From Pseudomonas sp. GM80 (GTDB lineage: Bacteria > Pseudomonadota > Gammaproteobacteria > Pseudomonadales > Pseudomonadaceae), in contig NZ_AKJD01000041.1 in assembly GCF_000282515.1 (NCBI RefSeq), positions 20,274 to 84,273 on the forward strand: DNA of 64,000 bases. The letters run 5' to 3'. Below are positions 28,648 to 38,776 of the stretch, piece after piece (the stretch's first letter is position 1; each line of letters opens with the position of its first letter). Both the position numbers and the translations under genes were made by a program. The notes beneath the pieces were generated by a model, which saw nothing but the letters and a program-made list of their open reading frames with translations, was not told the origin of the DNA and searched no databases.

Positions 28648-30186
28648 TTAGCTCAAGGCCTTGCGATTGAAGTCGCGCAGGCGGAAACCGAGCAGCAACA
28701 ACATACCGAAATAGGACACCACGCCCGCCGCGACCAAGGCGCCCAGACGCAGGAAACGCTCAAGCATGTGCCCTTGATCCCATGGCGGCATGAAATGCAT
28801 GCCGATCAACAGCACCACGGACATCACCGCCACCGCGACCACCAGTTTGAAAGCGAACTTGGCCCAACCCGGTTGCGGCTGGTACATCTGCTGCTTGCGC
28901 AGTTGATAGAACAGCAGTCCGGCGTTCAGGCAGGCACCGGCACTGATCGCCAAGGCCAGACCGGCGTGAGCCAGTGGGCCGATCAGCACCAAGTTGAACA
29001 GCTGAGTAACCACCAGCGTGAAGATTGCGATTTTTACCGGGGTTCTGATGTTCTGTTGCGCATAAAAGCCCGGCGCCAACACTTTGATCACGATAATCCC
29101 GAGCAGGCCGACAGAATAAGCAATCAGCGCACGCTGAGTCATCTCGGCGTCAAAGCCGCTGAACTGACCGTACTGGAACAGCGAAACGGTCAGCGGCTCG
29201 GCGAGAATCCCCAACGCCAGCGAGCACGGCAGCACCAACACAAAGCACAGGCGCAGACCCCAATCGAGAATCCGCGAATATTCGTGGCGATCCTTGCTCG
29301 CGTAGGTTTTTGCCAGCGTCGGCAGCAAAATCGTGCCCAGCGCCACACCAAGCACGCCGGATGGCAACTCCATCAAACGGTCGGCGTAATACATCCACGA
29401 CACCGAGCCTGCGACCAGAAACGAGGCGAAGATGGTGTTGATGATTAGCGAAATCTGGCTGACCGAGACGCCGAGGATAGCCGGCAACATCTGCTTCATC
29501 ACCCGCCACACGCCGGTATCGCGCAGGTTCAGACGCGGCAGCACCAGCATGCCGATCTTTTTCAGGTGCGGCAGTTGATAAAGCAGTTGCGCCAGACCAC
29601 CGACCAATACCGCCCAGCCAAGCGCCATGACCGGAGGATCGAAGTACGGCGTCAGGAACAGCGAAAACACGATCATGCTGACGTTAAGCAAGGTCGGCAC
29701 AAATGCGGGCACCGAGAAACGGTTCCAGGTATTGAGGATCGCGCCCGCCAGCGACGACAGCGAGATCAGCAATATATAAGGGAACGTCACACGCAACAGA
29801 TCAGAGGTGAGCTGGAATTTTTCCGGTGTATCGGTAAAACCGGGGGCCGTGGCCCAGATCACCCAAGGCGCGGCAATCATGCCCAGCGCGGTAACGATCG
29901 CCAGTACCAAGGTCAGCAGACCCGATACGTAGGCAATGAAGGTACGGGTCGCCTCTTCGCCCTGCTGACTTTTGTATTCGGCCAGAATCGGCACGAATGC
30001 TTGGGAGAAAGCACCCTCGGCAAAAATTCTTCGCAGCAGATTGGGCAATTTGAAGGCGATAAAGAAGGCGTCTGTCGCCATCCCGGCGCCGAATGTGCGG
30101 GCGATAAGCGTGTCACGAACAAAACCCAGAATCCGGGAAAGCATCGTGATAGAGCTGACGGCGGCCAACGATTTGAGCAGATTCAT
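28648..30186 (-). CDS. murJ: Lipid II flippase MurJ (MviN)
   Basis: 512-residue membrane protein with 14 predicted helices that flips lipid II for peptidoglycan synthesis. The MOP-superfamily start [20 protein letters not shown] and [21 protein letters not shown] are conserved. It is transcribed in the same direction as ribF, with 129 bp between. No strong Shine-Dalgarno is visible before the ATG. Confidence 0.97.
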   Translation of the reverse strand: MNLLKSLAAVSSITMLSRILGFVRDTLIARTFGAGMATDAFFIAFKLPNLLRRIFAEGAFSQAFVPILAEYKSQQGEEATRTFIAYVSGLLTLVLAIVTALGMIAAPWVIWATAPGFTDTPEKFQLTSDLLRVTFPYILLISLSSLAGAILNTWNRFSVPAFVPTLLNVSMIVFSLFLTPYFDPPVMALGWAVLVGGLAQLLYQLPHLKKIGMLVLPRLNLRDTGVWRVMKQMLPAILGVSVSQISLIINTIFASFLVAGSVSWMYYADRLMELPSGVLGVALGTILLPTLAKTYASKDRHEYSRILDWGLRLCFVLVLPCSLALGILAEPLTVSLFQYGQFSGFDAEMTQRALIAYSVGLLGIIVIKVLAPGFYAQQNIRTPVKIAIFTLVVTQLFNLVLIGPLAHAGLALAISAGACLNAGLLFYQLRKQQMYQPQPGWAKFAFKLVVAVAVMSVVLLIGMHFMPPWDQGHMLERFLRLGALVAAGVVSYFGMLLLLGFRLRDFNRKALS

Positions 30187-30356
30187 TGAGGGAATTTGTG
30201 CCTGTCGATAAACAGCAGGCGAATTAAGCGCCTACTTATGCGATACTCCGCGCCGCAGCAGCACAGAGCCAAAGCTCGCGAGTTTACAGGTCAAGCGCCG
30301 GAAATAAATATCCCGCCTCTTTATACCTACCACTTAGCGGAACGTTTCAAGTGCCC

Positions 30357-30385
30357 TTGACAAGACTTCAACTCATCGGCATGAT
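30357..30385 (+). promoter_or_regulatory. Sigma-70 promoter for rpsT
   Basis: A perfect -35 TTGACA, 17 bp, then CATGAT, about 54 bp before the rpsT GTG. The -10 is weak. The rest of the murJ-rpsT gap (30187-30438) shows no gene. Confidence 0.6.
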
Positions 30386-30438
30386 TCGCGGCCTATTTTG
30401 TTTGCTATTTCCTAAAAAGTCTTTCGAGGAGCTCGACG

Positions 30439-30711
30439 GTGGCCAACTCACCTTCCGCCAAAAAACGTGCAAAACAGGCTGAGAAGCGTCGCAGCCACAA
30501 CGCCAGCCTGCGTTCCATGGTTCGCACCTACATCAAGAATGTAGTTAAAGCCATTGACGCAAAAGACGCTGAAAAAGCTCAAGCTGCATACGTTCTGGCT
30601 GTGCCAGTTATCGACCGTATGGCCGATAAAGGCATCATCCACAAGAACAAGGCTGCTCGTCATAAGAGCCGTCTGAATGGCCACGTCAAAGCGCTGAAAG
30701 AAGCTGCTTAA
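30439..30711 (+). CDS. rpsT: 30S ribosomal protein S20
   Basis: 90-residue basic protein binding 16S rRNA. It starts [20 protein letters not shown], the family N-terminus, from a GTG preceded by GAGGAG 11 bases upstream. GTG or TTG starts are usual for rpsT and matter for its translational autoregulation in E. coli. It is monocistronic with its own terminator. Confidence 0.97.
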   Translation: MANSPSAKKRAKQAEKRRSHNASLRSMVRTYIKNVVKAIDAKDAEKAQAAYVLAVPVIDRMADKGIIHKNKAARHKSRLNGHVKALKEAA

Positions 30712-30724
30712 TCGACGTAGTCAT

Positions 30725-30753
30725 TAAAAAACCGACCTTAGGGTCGGTTTTTT
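30725..30753 (+). terminator. Terminator of rpsT
   Basis: AAAAAACCGACC and GGTCGGTTTTTT form a stem with a TTAG loop and T run, 13 bp after the stop. Confidence 0.93.
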
Positions 30754-30789
30754 ATTGCCTGTGATTTAGTAAATCCAGCGCAAAAAAAA

Positions 30790-30907
30790 TGTAGGAGTGA
30801 GCCTGCTCCGGGCGGCGATCCGACGATAGCAGTGTGTCAGTCGATGCAATTATTGACTGTTACACCGCTATCGTCGGAACGCCGCCCGGAGCAGGCTCAC
30901 TCCTACA
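30790..30907. repeat. REP pair, TGTAGGAGTGAGCCTGCTC family
   Basis: Long imperfect palindrome: TGTAGGAGTGAGCCTGCTCC..GACGATAGC and its reverse complement, around a 30-bp centre. It lies between the convergent rpsT and creA. A relative is at 41178-41267. Confidence 0.85.
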
Positions 30908-30922
30908 GTTGGTTTCGCGGGG

Positions 30923-31390
30923 TTATTGCTGGACGGGCACCCACGGCAGGATCGGAATCGCCGTCACCGCGTTCTGCGGGCTACCCTCAATCACGCGATC
31001 GCTGTAGACCAGGTAAACCAAGGTGTTGCGCTTCTTGTCGAGGAAACGCACCACCTGCATGGTCTTGAACACCAGCGATGTGCGCTCCTTGAACACCTCA
31101 TCGCCGTCCTTCAGCTCACCCCTGAACTTGATCTCGCCCACCTGCCGACAGGCAATGGAGGCTTCTGCACGATCTTCGGCCAGACCCAAGCCACCTTTCA
31201 CGCCGCCAGTCTTGGCGCGCGACAGATAGCAGGTCACGCCCTCGACCTTGGGGTCATCAAAAGCTTCGACCACGATCCGGTCGTTTGGCCCGACGAGCTT
31301 GAACACTGTCGACACTTGACCGATTTCCTCGGCCGAGGCCAGCAATGGCAACGCCATCAACAAGCCCAACAATCCTTTTGCTACACGCAT
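30923..31390 (-). CDS. creA: CreA family periplasmic protein
   Basis: 155-residue secreted protein with a signal peptide cleaved after about residue 20 (LLASA then [19 protein letters not shown]). The CreA features [23 protein letters not shown] and IACRQVG, with two Cys, are present. Its role is unknown; it is only named after the E. coli cre locus, which is not here. The ATG at 31388-31390 has an AAGGA Shine-Dalgarno. It lies 10 bp after proB and is probably co-transcribed. Confidence 0.9.
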   Translation of the reverse strand: MRVAKGLLGLLMALPLLASAEEIGQVSTVFKLVGPNDRIVVEAFDDPKVEGVTCYLSRAKTGGVKGGLGLAEDRAEASIACRQVGEIKFRGELKDGDEVFKERTSLVFKTMQVVRFLDKKRNTLVYLVYSDRVIEGSPQNAVTAIPILPWVPVQQ

Positions 31391-31400
31391 CAAGTTTTCC

Positions 31401-32519
31401 TTAAACCAGGATCAGGTTGTCACGGTGAACCAGCTCAGGCTCAGCCATGTAACCCAGCAAACCGACAATCGCATCCGACGACTGACCGATGATTTTTTGT
31501 GCTTCCAGCGCGCTGTAGTTGGCCAGGCCTCGGGCGATCTCACGACCGTCCGGCGCCACGCAGACCACCATTTCACCGCGACGGAAACTGCCCTGCACCA
31601 GCTTCACACCCACCGGCAGCAGACTTTTGTTGCCTTTGGACAGCGCCGACACCGCACCGTCATCCAGCACCAGCGTGCCGCGCGTTTGCAGATGCCCGGC
31701 CAGCCACTGCTTGCGCGCCGCGAGCATGCCGCGCTCGGGCGACAGCAAGGTGCCGATGCGCTCGCCCGCTTTCAGGCGATCAAGCACGCGCTCAAGACGC
31801 CCACCAACGATGATGGTGTGCGCACCGGAACGCGCCGCCAGACGCGCCGCGCGCAGCTTGGTCTGCATGCCACCGCGCCCCAACGAGCCACCGGTACCGC
31901 CCGCCACCGCATCCAGGCTCGGATCATCGGCGCGCGCTTCGTAAATCAGTTGCGCATCAGGGTTGTTGCGCGGATCAGCATCGAACATGCCGTCGCGGTC
32001 GGTCAGGATTACCAGCAGATCCGCCTCGACCAGGTTGGCCACCAGCGCCGCCAGCGTATCGTTGTCGCCGAAACGGATTTCGTCGGTGACCACGGTGTCG
32101 TTTTCGTTGATGACCGGGATGACTTTCAGCTCGACCAATGCACGCAGAGTACTGCGAGCATTGAGGTAGCGCTTGCGGTCGGACAGATCGTCGTGAGTCA
32201 GGAGAATCTGCGCCGTGTGCCGGCCATGCTCGGCGAAGCTCGATTCCCACGCCTGCACCAAGCCCATCTGGCCGATCGCCGCAGCCGCCTGGAGCTCGTG
32301 CATCGCACTGGGTCGTGCGGTCCAGCCCAAACGGCTCATGCCAGCCGCCACCGCCCCGGAGGACACCAGCACCAATTCGACGCCAGCCTCATGCAAGGCC
32401 ACCATCTGCTCGACCCAGACACTCATTGCCGCGCGATCCAGCCCTTTGCCATCAGCTGTCAGCAAAGCGCTGCCGATCTTCACGACCCAACGCTGCGCAC
32501 CTGTCACCTTGCTCCGCAT
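31401..32519 (-). CDS. proB: Glutamate 5-kinase
   Basis: 372-residue first enzyme of proline synthesis. The amino-acid kinase domain has [28 protein letters not shown] and ILTDRDGMF; a C-terminal PUA domain (from about 275) is retained. Two adjacent ATGs (32519 and 32522) lie after AAGG; I chose the one giving [11 protein letters not shown]. It is downstream of obg but separated by a terminator hairpin. Confidence 0.96.
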   Translation of the reverse strand: MRSKVTGAQRWVVKIGSALLTADGKGLDRAAMSVWVEQMVALHEAGVELVLVSSGAVAAGMSRLGWTARPSAMHELQAAAAIGQMGLVQAWESSFAEHGRHTAQILLTHDDLSDRKRYLNARSTLRALVELKVIPVINENDTVVTDEIRFGDNDTLAALVANLVEADLLVILTDRDGMFDADPRNNPDAQLIYEARADDPSLDAVAGGTGGSLGRGGMQTKLRAARLAARSGAHTIIVGGRLERVLDRLKAGERIGTLLSPERGMLAARKQWLAGHLQTRGTLVLDDGAVSALSKGNKSLLPVGVKLVQGSFRRGEMVVCVAPDGREIARGLANYSALEAQKIIGQSSDAIVGLLGYMAEPELVHRDNLILV

Positions 32520-32599
32520 CATCTTCAACCTTAGCTTGAGGGCAGCGCGACCCAGCGCCGCCCATGACGTTATTTGTGACTTGCGATTTCCAGATACTA

Positions 32600-32627
32600 A
32601 AACGCCGCTCGATTGAGCGGCGTTCAA
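32600..32627 (-). terminator. Terminator-like hairpin after obg
   Basis: AACGCCGCTC and GAGCGGCGTT form a stem with a GATT loop and T-rich tail on the minus strand, 15 bp after the obg stop and before proB. Partial termination would set the obg/proB ratio. Confidence 0.8.
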
Positions 32628-32642
32628 GTTTATCGCAACGAA

Positions 32643-33905
<1,263 letters not shown>

Positions 33906-34015
33906 TCAAGACATAAGACTCTTGCAAAAATGAGCGCAGCGACCCCAAAACACGACCTGCATCGCACGCCGACAGCCCATACAAACAGTTTTGCAAGAGA
34001 CTCACCCCACAAACG

Positions 34016-34044
34016 AAAAAGCCCCGTCGCGAGACAGGGCTTTT
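34016..34044 (-). terminator. Terminator after rpmA
   Basis: AAAGCCCCGTC and GACAGGGCTTT form a stem with a GCGA loop and flanking A/T runs, 16 bp after the rpmA stop on the minus strand. Confidence 0.8.
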
Positions 34045-34059
34045 CCAGCGATCGCGCAA

Positions 34060-34317
34060 TTAAGCTGCGACAACGCTCACGTAACGGCGGTTGAACGCGC
34101 CTTTTACTTCAAACTTGATCACGCCTTCGATTTTCGCGAAGAGGGTGTGATCCTTACCCATGCCAACGCCGTAGCCAGCGTGGAATTGGGTGCCGCGCTG
34201 ACGCACGATGATGTTGCCCGGAATGATTTTCTGGCCGCCATACATCTTAACGCCAAGGCGCTTGGCTTCTGAGTCGCGACCGTTACGGGTACTACCACCA
34301 GCTTTTTTGTGTGCCAT
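34060..34317 (-). CDS. rpmA: 50S ribosomal protein L27
   Basis: 85-residue L27 starting [21 protein letters not shown], whose N-terminal tail reaches the peptidyl-transferase centre. It is full length and lies 34 bp after rplU in the standard rplU-rpmA operon. No N-terminal extension of the Firmicutes type is seen. Confidence 0.98.
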   Translation of the reverse strand: MAHKKAGGSTRNGRDSEAKRLGVKMYGGQKIIPGNIIVRQRGTQFHAGYGVGMGKDHTLFAKIEGVIKFEVKGAFNRRYVSVVAA

Positions 34318-34351
34318 GAGTCAATTCTCCTAGTGAGGAATTAGGCTGAAA

Positions 34352-34666
34352 TTAAGCCTGAATACCGGTGATTTTGATCTCGGTGTACCACTGGCGGTGG
34401 CCCATACGCTTCATGTGGTGCTTACGGCGACGGAACTTGATGATGCGGACTTTATCGTGACGACCTTGGGAGATCACTTCAGCCACAACGGTAGCGCCAG
34501 CAACAACTGGAGCGCCGATATTCACGTCGTCGCCATTGGCAACCAACAGAACGCGATCAAAGGTAACGGATTCGCCGGTAGCGATTTCCAGTTTTTCGAT
34601 CTTCAGGTATTCACCTGGGGCGACTTTGTACTGCTTGCCGCCAGTAACGATTACTGCATAAGACAT
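34352..34666 (-). CDS. rplU: 50S ribosomal protein L21
   Basis: 104-residue L21 ([22 protein letters not shown]-terminal [15 protein letters not shown]). The ATG with GGAG upstream is well defined; the frame stays open further upstream, but that part is leader. It is transcribed from the strong promoter at 34798-34826 with rpmA. Confidence 0.97.
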   Translation of the reverse strand: MSYAVIVTGGKQYKVAPGEYLKIEKLEIATGESVTFDRVLLVANGDDVNIGAPVVAGATVVAEVISQGRHDKVRIIKFRRRKHHMKRMGHRQWYTEIKITGIQA

Positions 34667-34797
34667 GGTATTTCTCCGATAATCCTGCTCACCCAGCTCT
34701 TTATAAGAAGAGGTATTGGCTGGCATGGCTGCATAAGGCTGGAAGGCCCGTTGCAATTGCGTAAGGCAGGTGCTGCCCAGGAAGTTCAGGGTGCGCG

Positions 34798-34826
34798 ATT
34801 GTACGCAAGGCGCCGCAGGCTTGCAA
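34798..34826 (-). promoter_or_regulatory. Sigma-70 promoter for rplU-rpmA
   Basis: Minus strand TTGCAA, 17 bp, TACAAT, about 130 bp before the rplU start. It is back to back with the ispB promoter, with only 18 bp between the two -35 boxes. Confidence 0.75.
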
Positions 34827-34844
34827 GTAGCCGTCCATCGCGCC

Positions 34845-34873
34845 TTGACAGGTCCGGATGGGGGTCCTAGCAT
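34845..34873 (+). promoter_or_regulatory. Sigma-70 promoter for ispB
   Basis: Perfect TTGACA, 17 bp, TAGCAT. Transcription would begin near 34880, which supports the ispB ATG at 34906 over longer in-frame starts. Confidence 0.7.
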
Positions 34874-34905
34874 GCCGCGCAACCCTTCTGGAGCGACTCT
34901 CGCTG

Positions 34906-35874
34906 ATGCAACCCCAAGCTTTCTACCGCGCGGTGGCGGACGATTTTAGCGCCGTCGACGGCATCATCAAGAAGCAGCTGACTTCCCGAGTACCGCTGGT
35001 ATCGAAAATCGGCGATTACATCACCTCGGCCGGCGGCAAGCGTCTGCGTCCTTTATTAGTGTTGTTGTGTGGCAAGGCACTGGGTCGCGAAGGCGACGAC
35101 ATGCGCCTGTTGGCCGCCACCATCGAATTCCTGCACACCGCGACCCTGCTGCATGACGACGTCGTCGACATGTCCGGCATGCGCCGTGGCCGCTCGACCG
35201 CCAACGCCATGTGGGGCAACGCCCCGAGCGTGCTGGTCGGCGACTTCCTGTACTCGCGCTCGTTCGAAATGATGGTCGAACTGGGCTCGATGCCGGTGAT
35301 GAAGATTCTGTCCCAGGCCACGCGCATCATCGCTGAAGGCGAAGTGCTGCAACTGTCCAAGGTGCGCGACGCCAGCACCACTGAAGAAACCTACATGGAA
35401 GTCATCCGCGGCAAAACCGCGATGCTCTTCGAGGCTTCGACCCACAGTGCTGCGGCGCTGGCCGGTGCTACCGCCGAGCAGAGCGAAGCGCTGCGCACGT
35501 TCGGTGATCACCTCGGCGTGGCATTCCAGCTGGTCGACGACCTGCTCGACTACAAGGGCGACGCGGAAACCCTGGGCAAGAACGTCGGCGACGACCTGGC
35601 CGAAGGCAAGCCGACCCTGCCGCTGATCTACACCATGCGTGAAGGCACGCCGGAACAGGCTGCACTGGTGCGCCAGGCGATCCAGAAAGGCGGGATCGAA
35701 GACCTGGAAAGCATCCGCATTGCCGTGGAGGCCTCGGGCTCGCTGGAGTACACCGCGCAACTGGCCCGTGATTACGTGGCCCGTGCGATCAAGTGCCTTG
35801 AGGCGCTGCCGGCCAGTGAATATCGGGATGCGCTGGTTGAACTGAGTGAGTTTGCGGTCGCGCGTACGCACTGA
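34906..35874 (+). CDS. ispB: Polyprenyl (octaprenyl/solanesyl) diphosphate synthase
   Basis: 322-residue trans-prenyltransferase that makes the ubiquinone side chain. The two Asp-rich motifs are DDVVD (residues 84-88) and DDLLDY (from 211), with GGKRLRPLL before them. Pseudomonads make mainly UQ-9, so the product may be solanesyl diphosphate; chain length cannot be read from the sequence alone. The Shine-Dalgarno GGAG is rather far (12 bases) from the ATG. Confidence 0.95.
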   Translation: MQPQAFYRAVADDFSAVDGIIKKQLTSRVPLVSKIGDYITSAGGKRLRPLLVLLCGKALGREGDDMRLLAATIEFLHTATLLHDDVVDMSGMRRGRSTANAMWGNAPSVLVGDFLYSRSFEMMVELGSMPVMKILSQATRIIAEGEVLQLSKVRDASTTEETYMEVIRGKTAMLFEASTHSAAALAGATAEQSEALRTFGDHLGVAFQLVDDLLDYKGDAETLGKNVGDDLAEGKPTLPLIYTMREGTPEQAALVRQAIQKGGIEDLESIRIAVEASGSLEYTAQLARDYVARAIKCLEALPASEYRDALVELSEFAVARTH

Positions 35875-35894
35875 TAGCGCTGAAGCAAGATCGA

Positions 35895-35946
35895 GAGATC
35901 GCAGCCTTCGGCAGCTCCTACAAGGGCTGCCGGGCTGCGATTTTTT
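35895..35946. repeat. Asymmetric REP that also forms the ispB terminator
   Basis: ATCGCAGCCTTCGGCAGC and the imperfect complement GGCTGCCGGGCTGCGAT fold into a stem followed by TTTTTT on the plus strand, 20 bp after ispB. The REP appears to serve as its terminator. Confidence 0.75.
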
Positions 35947-35976
35947 GCTTTTGGCGCCACCAACGGATAAACCCTA

Positions 35977-35982
35977 TATAAT
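35977..35982 (+). promoter_or_regulatory. -10 box TATAAT before the zinc-ribbon gene
   Basis: A perfect TATAAT lies 38 bp before the GTG start at 36020. No good -35 is present at standard spacing. Confidence 0.5.
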
Positions 35983-36019
35983 GTGCGACTTTTAGCGACC
36001 CACACCCCAAGGAGCCTTA

Positions 36020-36361
36020 GTGAGCACGTTGCCACCCTGCCCGAAATGCAATTCCGAATACACCTACGAAGACGGTACCCAACTGGTATGCCCGGAGTGC
36101 GCCCACGAGTGGTCCGCCAGTGGCGAAGCCGAAGTGGCCGCCGATGACACCGTAAAGAAAGATTCGGTCGGCAACGTCCTGCAGGACGGCGACACCATCA
36201 CCGTGATCAAGGACCTCAAGGTCAAGGGCACCTCGCTGGTGGTCAAGGTCGGCACCAAGGTCAAGAACATCCGCCTGTGCGATGGCGACCACGACATCGA
36301 CTGCAAGATCGACGGCATCGGCCCGATGAAACTCAAATCCGAGTTCGTCAGAAAAGTCTGA
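36020..36361 (+). CDS. yjdM: YjdM/PhnA-like zinc-ribbon protein
   Basis: 113-residue PhnA-domain protein. An N-terminal zinc ribbon ([25 protein letters not shown], shown here by its two CxxC pairs) precedes the C-terminal PhnA domain ([29 protein letters not shown]). The old name alkylphosphonate utilisation PhnA is misleading, and the role is unknown. The GTG start has AAGGAG six bases upstream. It is monocistronic. Confidence 0.9.
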   Translation: MSTLPPCPKCNSEYTYEDGTQLVCPECAHEWSASGEAEVAADDTVKKDSVGNVLQDGDTITVIKDLKVKGTSLVVKVGTKVKNIRLCDGDHDIDCKIDGIGPMKLKSEFVRKV

Positions 36362-36520
36362 TTCTGCTGTCATCCATCCCGCGCCAGCCGTGGGATGGAG
36401 TTCCACCCTCCCCCGCCGTACCTCGATAAATCTACGCAATAGCCAAACGCCAGCCGTTTTGACCTTACGCAATCTTTACCCGGAAAAAATCACAATCTGC
36501 CAATAGGCGCTTGCTATTTC

Positions 36521-36539
36521 GATAATAAGAATTATTCTC
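36521..36539 (+). promoter_or_regulatory. Fur box
   Basis: GATAATAAGAATTATTCTC matches 15 of 19 positions of the consensus GATAATGATAATCATTATC. It lies 30 bp before the ATG of the small gene at 36569 and should overlap its promoter. Confidence 0.8.
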
Positions 36540-36568
36540 ATCAAACACCTTCAATGGAGATGAGAACC

Positions 36569-36826
36569 ATGACTTATTTGATCGACGCCTGGCTGGATCG
36601 TCCACACCCTTACCTCAGAATCCTCCATCGGGAGACCGGTGAGGTCTGTGCGGTGCTTGAAGAAGAAGCCCTGCATGAGCTGCAGGATCAAGGGGATCTG
36701 GACGTCAGCAGCCTGAATTCCAGCGAGCCACTGGTGCTCAAGGAGCTGGTGCGCAATCTGTTCCTGTTCTGCTATGCCCGGGCATTGCGCCCGACCCATG
36801 AACTGCATCACAAGATAGAAATATGA
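36569..36826 (+). CDS. Small conserved Pseudomonas protein under a Fur box
   Basis: 85-residue acidic protein (MTYLIDAWLDRPHPYLRILH start) of no family I can name; it occupies the place of PAO1 PA4570, which I recall as iron-starvation induced. GGAGATGAG precedes the chosen ATG; an ATG 15 bp upstream lies inside that ribosome-binding region. No Cys-rich, membrane or signal segment is visible. The Fur box indicates repression by iron. It is followed by a REP pair. Confidence 0.8.
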   Translation: MTYLIDAWLDRPHPYLRILHRETGEVCAVLEEEALHELQDQGDLDVSSLNSSEPLVLKELVRNLFLFCYARALRPTHELHHKIEI

Positions 36827-36842
36827 GAAACGCCACAAACCC

Positions 36843-36934
36843 TGTAGGAGCAGAGCTTGCTCGCGATAGCGGTCTTTCATTCAACATTGATGTCGATTGA
36901 CCGGACGCCTTCGCGGGCAAGCCTTGCTCCTACA
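36843..36934. repeat. Imperfect REP pair, TGTAGGAGC..GCTTGC family
   Basis: TGTAGGAGCAGAGCTTGCTCGCGATAGC pairs imperfectly with CGCGGGCAAGCCTTGCTCCTACA. It lies between the convergent Fur-box gene and fklB. Confidence 0.75.
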
Positions 36935-36945
36935 CGATCACGGGA

Positions 36946-37563
36946 TTACAGAACGTCCAGCAGCTCGACGTCGAATACCAGAACGCTGTGCGGCGGGATG
37001 CTGCCAACGCCTTGAGCGCCGTAAGCCAGTTCGCTCGGCACGTACAGACGCCATTTGCTGCCGGCATTCATCAGTTGTAGGGCTTCGGTCCAGCCGGCGA
37101 TCACGCCGCCAACCGGGAATTCTGCTGGCTGGCCACGCTCGTAGGAGCTGTCGAACACAGTGCCGTCGATCAGCGTGCCGTGGTAGTGCGTACGCACTTG
37201 ATCTTCACGGGTCGGCTTGGCGCCTTCGCCCTGAGTCAGCACTTCGAATTGCAGGCCGGAAGCCAGGGTGGTGATGCCGTCACGCTTGGCGTTTTCAGCC
37301 AGGAAGGCCAGACCTTCACCAGCAGCGGCTTCAGCTTTGGCAGCCGCTTCGGCTTGCATGATTTCGCGGATAACCTTGAAGCTGGCGGACATTTCTTCCT
37401 GACCCACACGGCTTTCCTTACCGGCGAAGGCGTCGGTCAGGCCGGCCAGGATCGCGTCCAGGCTAACACCCGGTGGCGGGTTGTCGCGCAGCTGGTCACC
37501 CAGCTGACGGCCGATGCCGTAGCTGACGCGGGTTTCGTCGGTGGACAGATTTACTTCGGACAT
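36946..37563 (-). CDS. fklB: FKBP-type peptidyl-prolyl isomerase FklB
   Basis: 205-residue FKBP with an N-terminal dimerisation domain (residues 1-100, helical, Ala/Glu-rich) and a C-terminal FKBP domain with V-x-YHGTLIDGTVFDSSYERG, IAGWTEALQLM and YGAQGVGSIPP. No signal peptide, so cytoplasmic. I chose the ATG giving MSEVNLST; the longer open frame upstream adds unlike sequence. Confidence 0.92.
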   Translation of the reverse strand: MSEVNLSTDETRVSYGIGRQLGDQLRDNPPPGVSLDAILAGLTDAFAGKESRVGQEEMSASFKVIREIMQAEAAAKAEAAAGEGLAFLAENAKRDGITTLASGLQFEVLTQGEGAKPTREDQVRTHYHGTLIDGTVFDSSYERGQPAEFPVGGVIAGWTEALQLMNAGSKWRLYVPSELAYGAQGVGSIPPHSVLVFDVELLDVL

Positions 37564-37685
37564 GACACTGCTCCGCTGTGCGGACGGCCACAAGACTTGC
37601 CGTGCGTGCACAGCGCGTCCCGGCGCGCCCGGAACCAAAAGGGCGAGCAGACTAGCACAGATGCTCAGGCGATGGCGCGCAAGGC

Positions 37686-37991
37686 CTACAGGGCCGATCG
37701 CCAGGCCAGCGGCACTTTCAGGCTTTCTTCGCCACTGGCGCCCAGGCCACACATTTCATCGTGTACCGAAGTGTGTACGAGGTTGAACGGCAGCACCGGG
37801 AAGGCATGCAGCAAATCCCGCGCATGCTCGACCGAACGCAGTGTCAGCATGTTGCCCTTGAGATCACTCAACGGATACGCCGCTCCGTGCATCCGTGCTT
37901 CGAGCAAATATATCCCGCCTTCCATGGAGATCAGGTTCAGCTCATCGACCTTGCGGGCGATGGCAAACGCATTCAACTCTTGCAGATTCAT
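37686..37991 (-). CDS. DUF6482-like conserved Pseudomonas protein
   Basis: 101-residue protein (MNLQELNAFAIARKVDELNL; ISMEGGIYLLEAR). It resembles a Pseudomonas family annotated DUF6482, by memory. No motif, membrane or signal segment is visible, and its role is unknown. It lies between fklB and the yqhA-like gene on the same strand, with gaps of over 100 bp on both sides, so it is probably its own transcript. Confidence 0.75.
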   Translation of the reverse strand: MNLQELNAFAIARKVDELNLISMEGGIYLLEARMHGAAYPLSDLKGNMLTLRSVEHARDLLHAFPVLPFNLVHTSVHDEMCGLGASGEESLKVPLAWRSAL

Positions 37992-38070
37992 GAACGCACC
38001 TCACGCAGTGGCGAGCCAGGACCTCTACAGGGATATGCCTGCGCACGCCAAAGCACAAGCCACAAACGAC

Positions 38071-38102
38071 ACCGCCCGTCTGTTTCGCAACAGACGGGCG
38101 GT
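38071..38102 (-). terminator. Strong hairpin after the yqhA-like gene
   Basis: ACCGCCCGTCTG and CAGACGGGCGGT form a perfect 12-bp stem with a TTTCGCAA loop, 24 bp after the stop on the minus strand. There is no clear T run. Confidence 0.7.
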
Positions 38103-38125
38103 GGATTGCAGCGATCAGGCAGTGA

Positions 38126-38614
38126 TCAGTGCTTGGTGACCTTGTCCAGATAACCCATTGCGCAGGCCGAGAGCACGAAGGTCATGTGGATGATCACGTA
38201 CCACTTCAGGTGCTCGGGATCGACGTTCTTGGCATCCATGAAGATGCGCAGCAAGTGGATCGATGAAATCGCCACGATCGAGGCCGCCACTTTCATCTTC
38301 AGCGACGAAGAGTCCATGGTGCCCAGCCAGCTGAGCTTTTCCTTGTCTTCATCGATGTCCAGTTGCGAGACGAAGTTCTCGTAGCCGGAGATCATCACCA
38401 TCACCAGCAAACCACCCACCAGCGCCATGTCGATCAGCGACAACAGCACCAGAATCAGATCGGATTCGGCGATCGAGAACACATTGGGGATGACATGGAA
38501 CACTTCCTGGAAGAATTTCAGCGCCAGCGCCAGCAACCCGAGGGACAGCCCGAAATAGATCGGCGCCAGCAGCCAGCGCGAGGCGTACATTGCGTTTTCG
38601 ATAAAGCGTTCCAT
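38126..38614 (-). CDS. UPF0114/YqhA (TIGR00645) membrane protein
   Basis: 162-residue inner-membrane protein with about four helices ([76 protein letters not shown]). The family [16 protein letters not shown] start is conserved. Its role is unknown. The position agrees with PAO1 PA4574. Confidence 0.9.
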   Translation of the reverse strand: MERFIENAMYASRWLLAPIYFGLSLGLLALALKFFQEVFHVIPNVFSIAESDLILVLLSLIDMALVGGLLVMVMISGYENFVSQLDIDEDKEKLSWLGTMDSSSLKMKVAASIVAISSIHLLRIFMDAKNVDPEHLKWYVIIHMTFVLSACAMGYLDKVTKH

Positions 38615-38776
38615 TGAATCTCACACAAGAGGGGGCGGAAATGGCGGCGAGTATATCAGCCCCTCGTGACAGCCAGAAACCGTCGGCAAATCCGCCACCT
38701 GCGTGTGTATGTGATTTTTTTTCTGCTAGTGTCCAAAGCATTGACAGCCCAGCGACAGTGGACAGGACGAGTGGAA

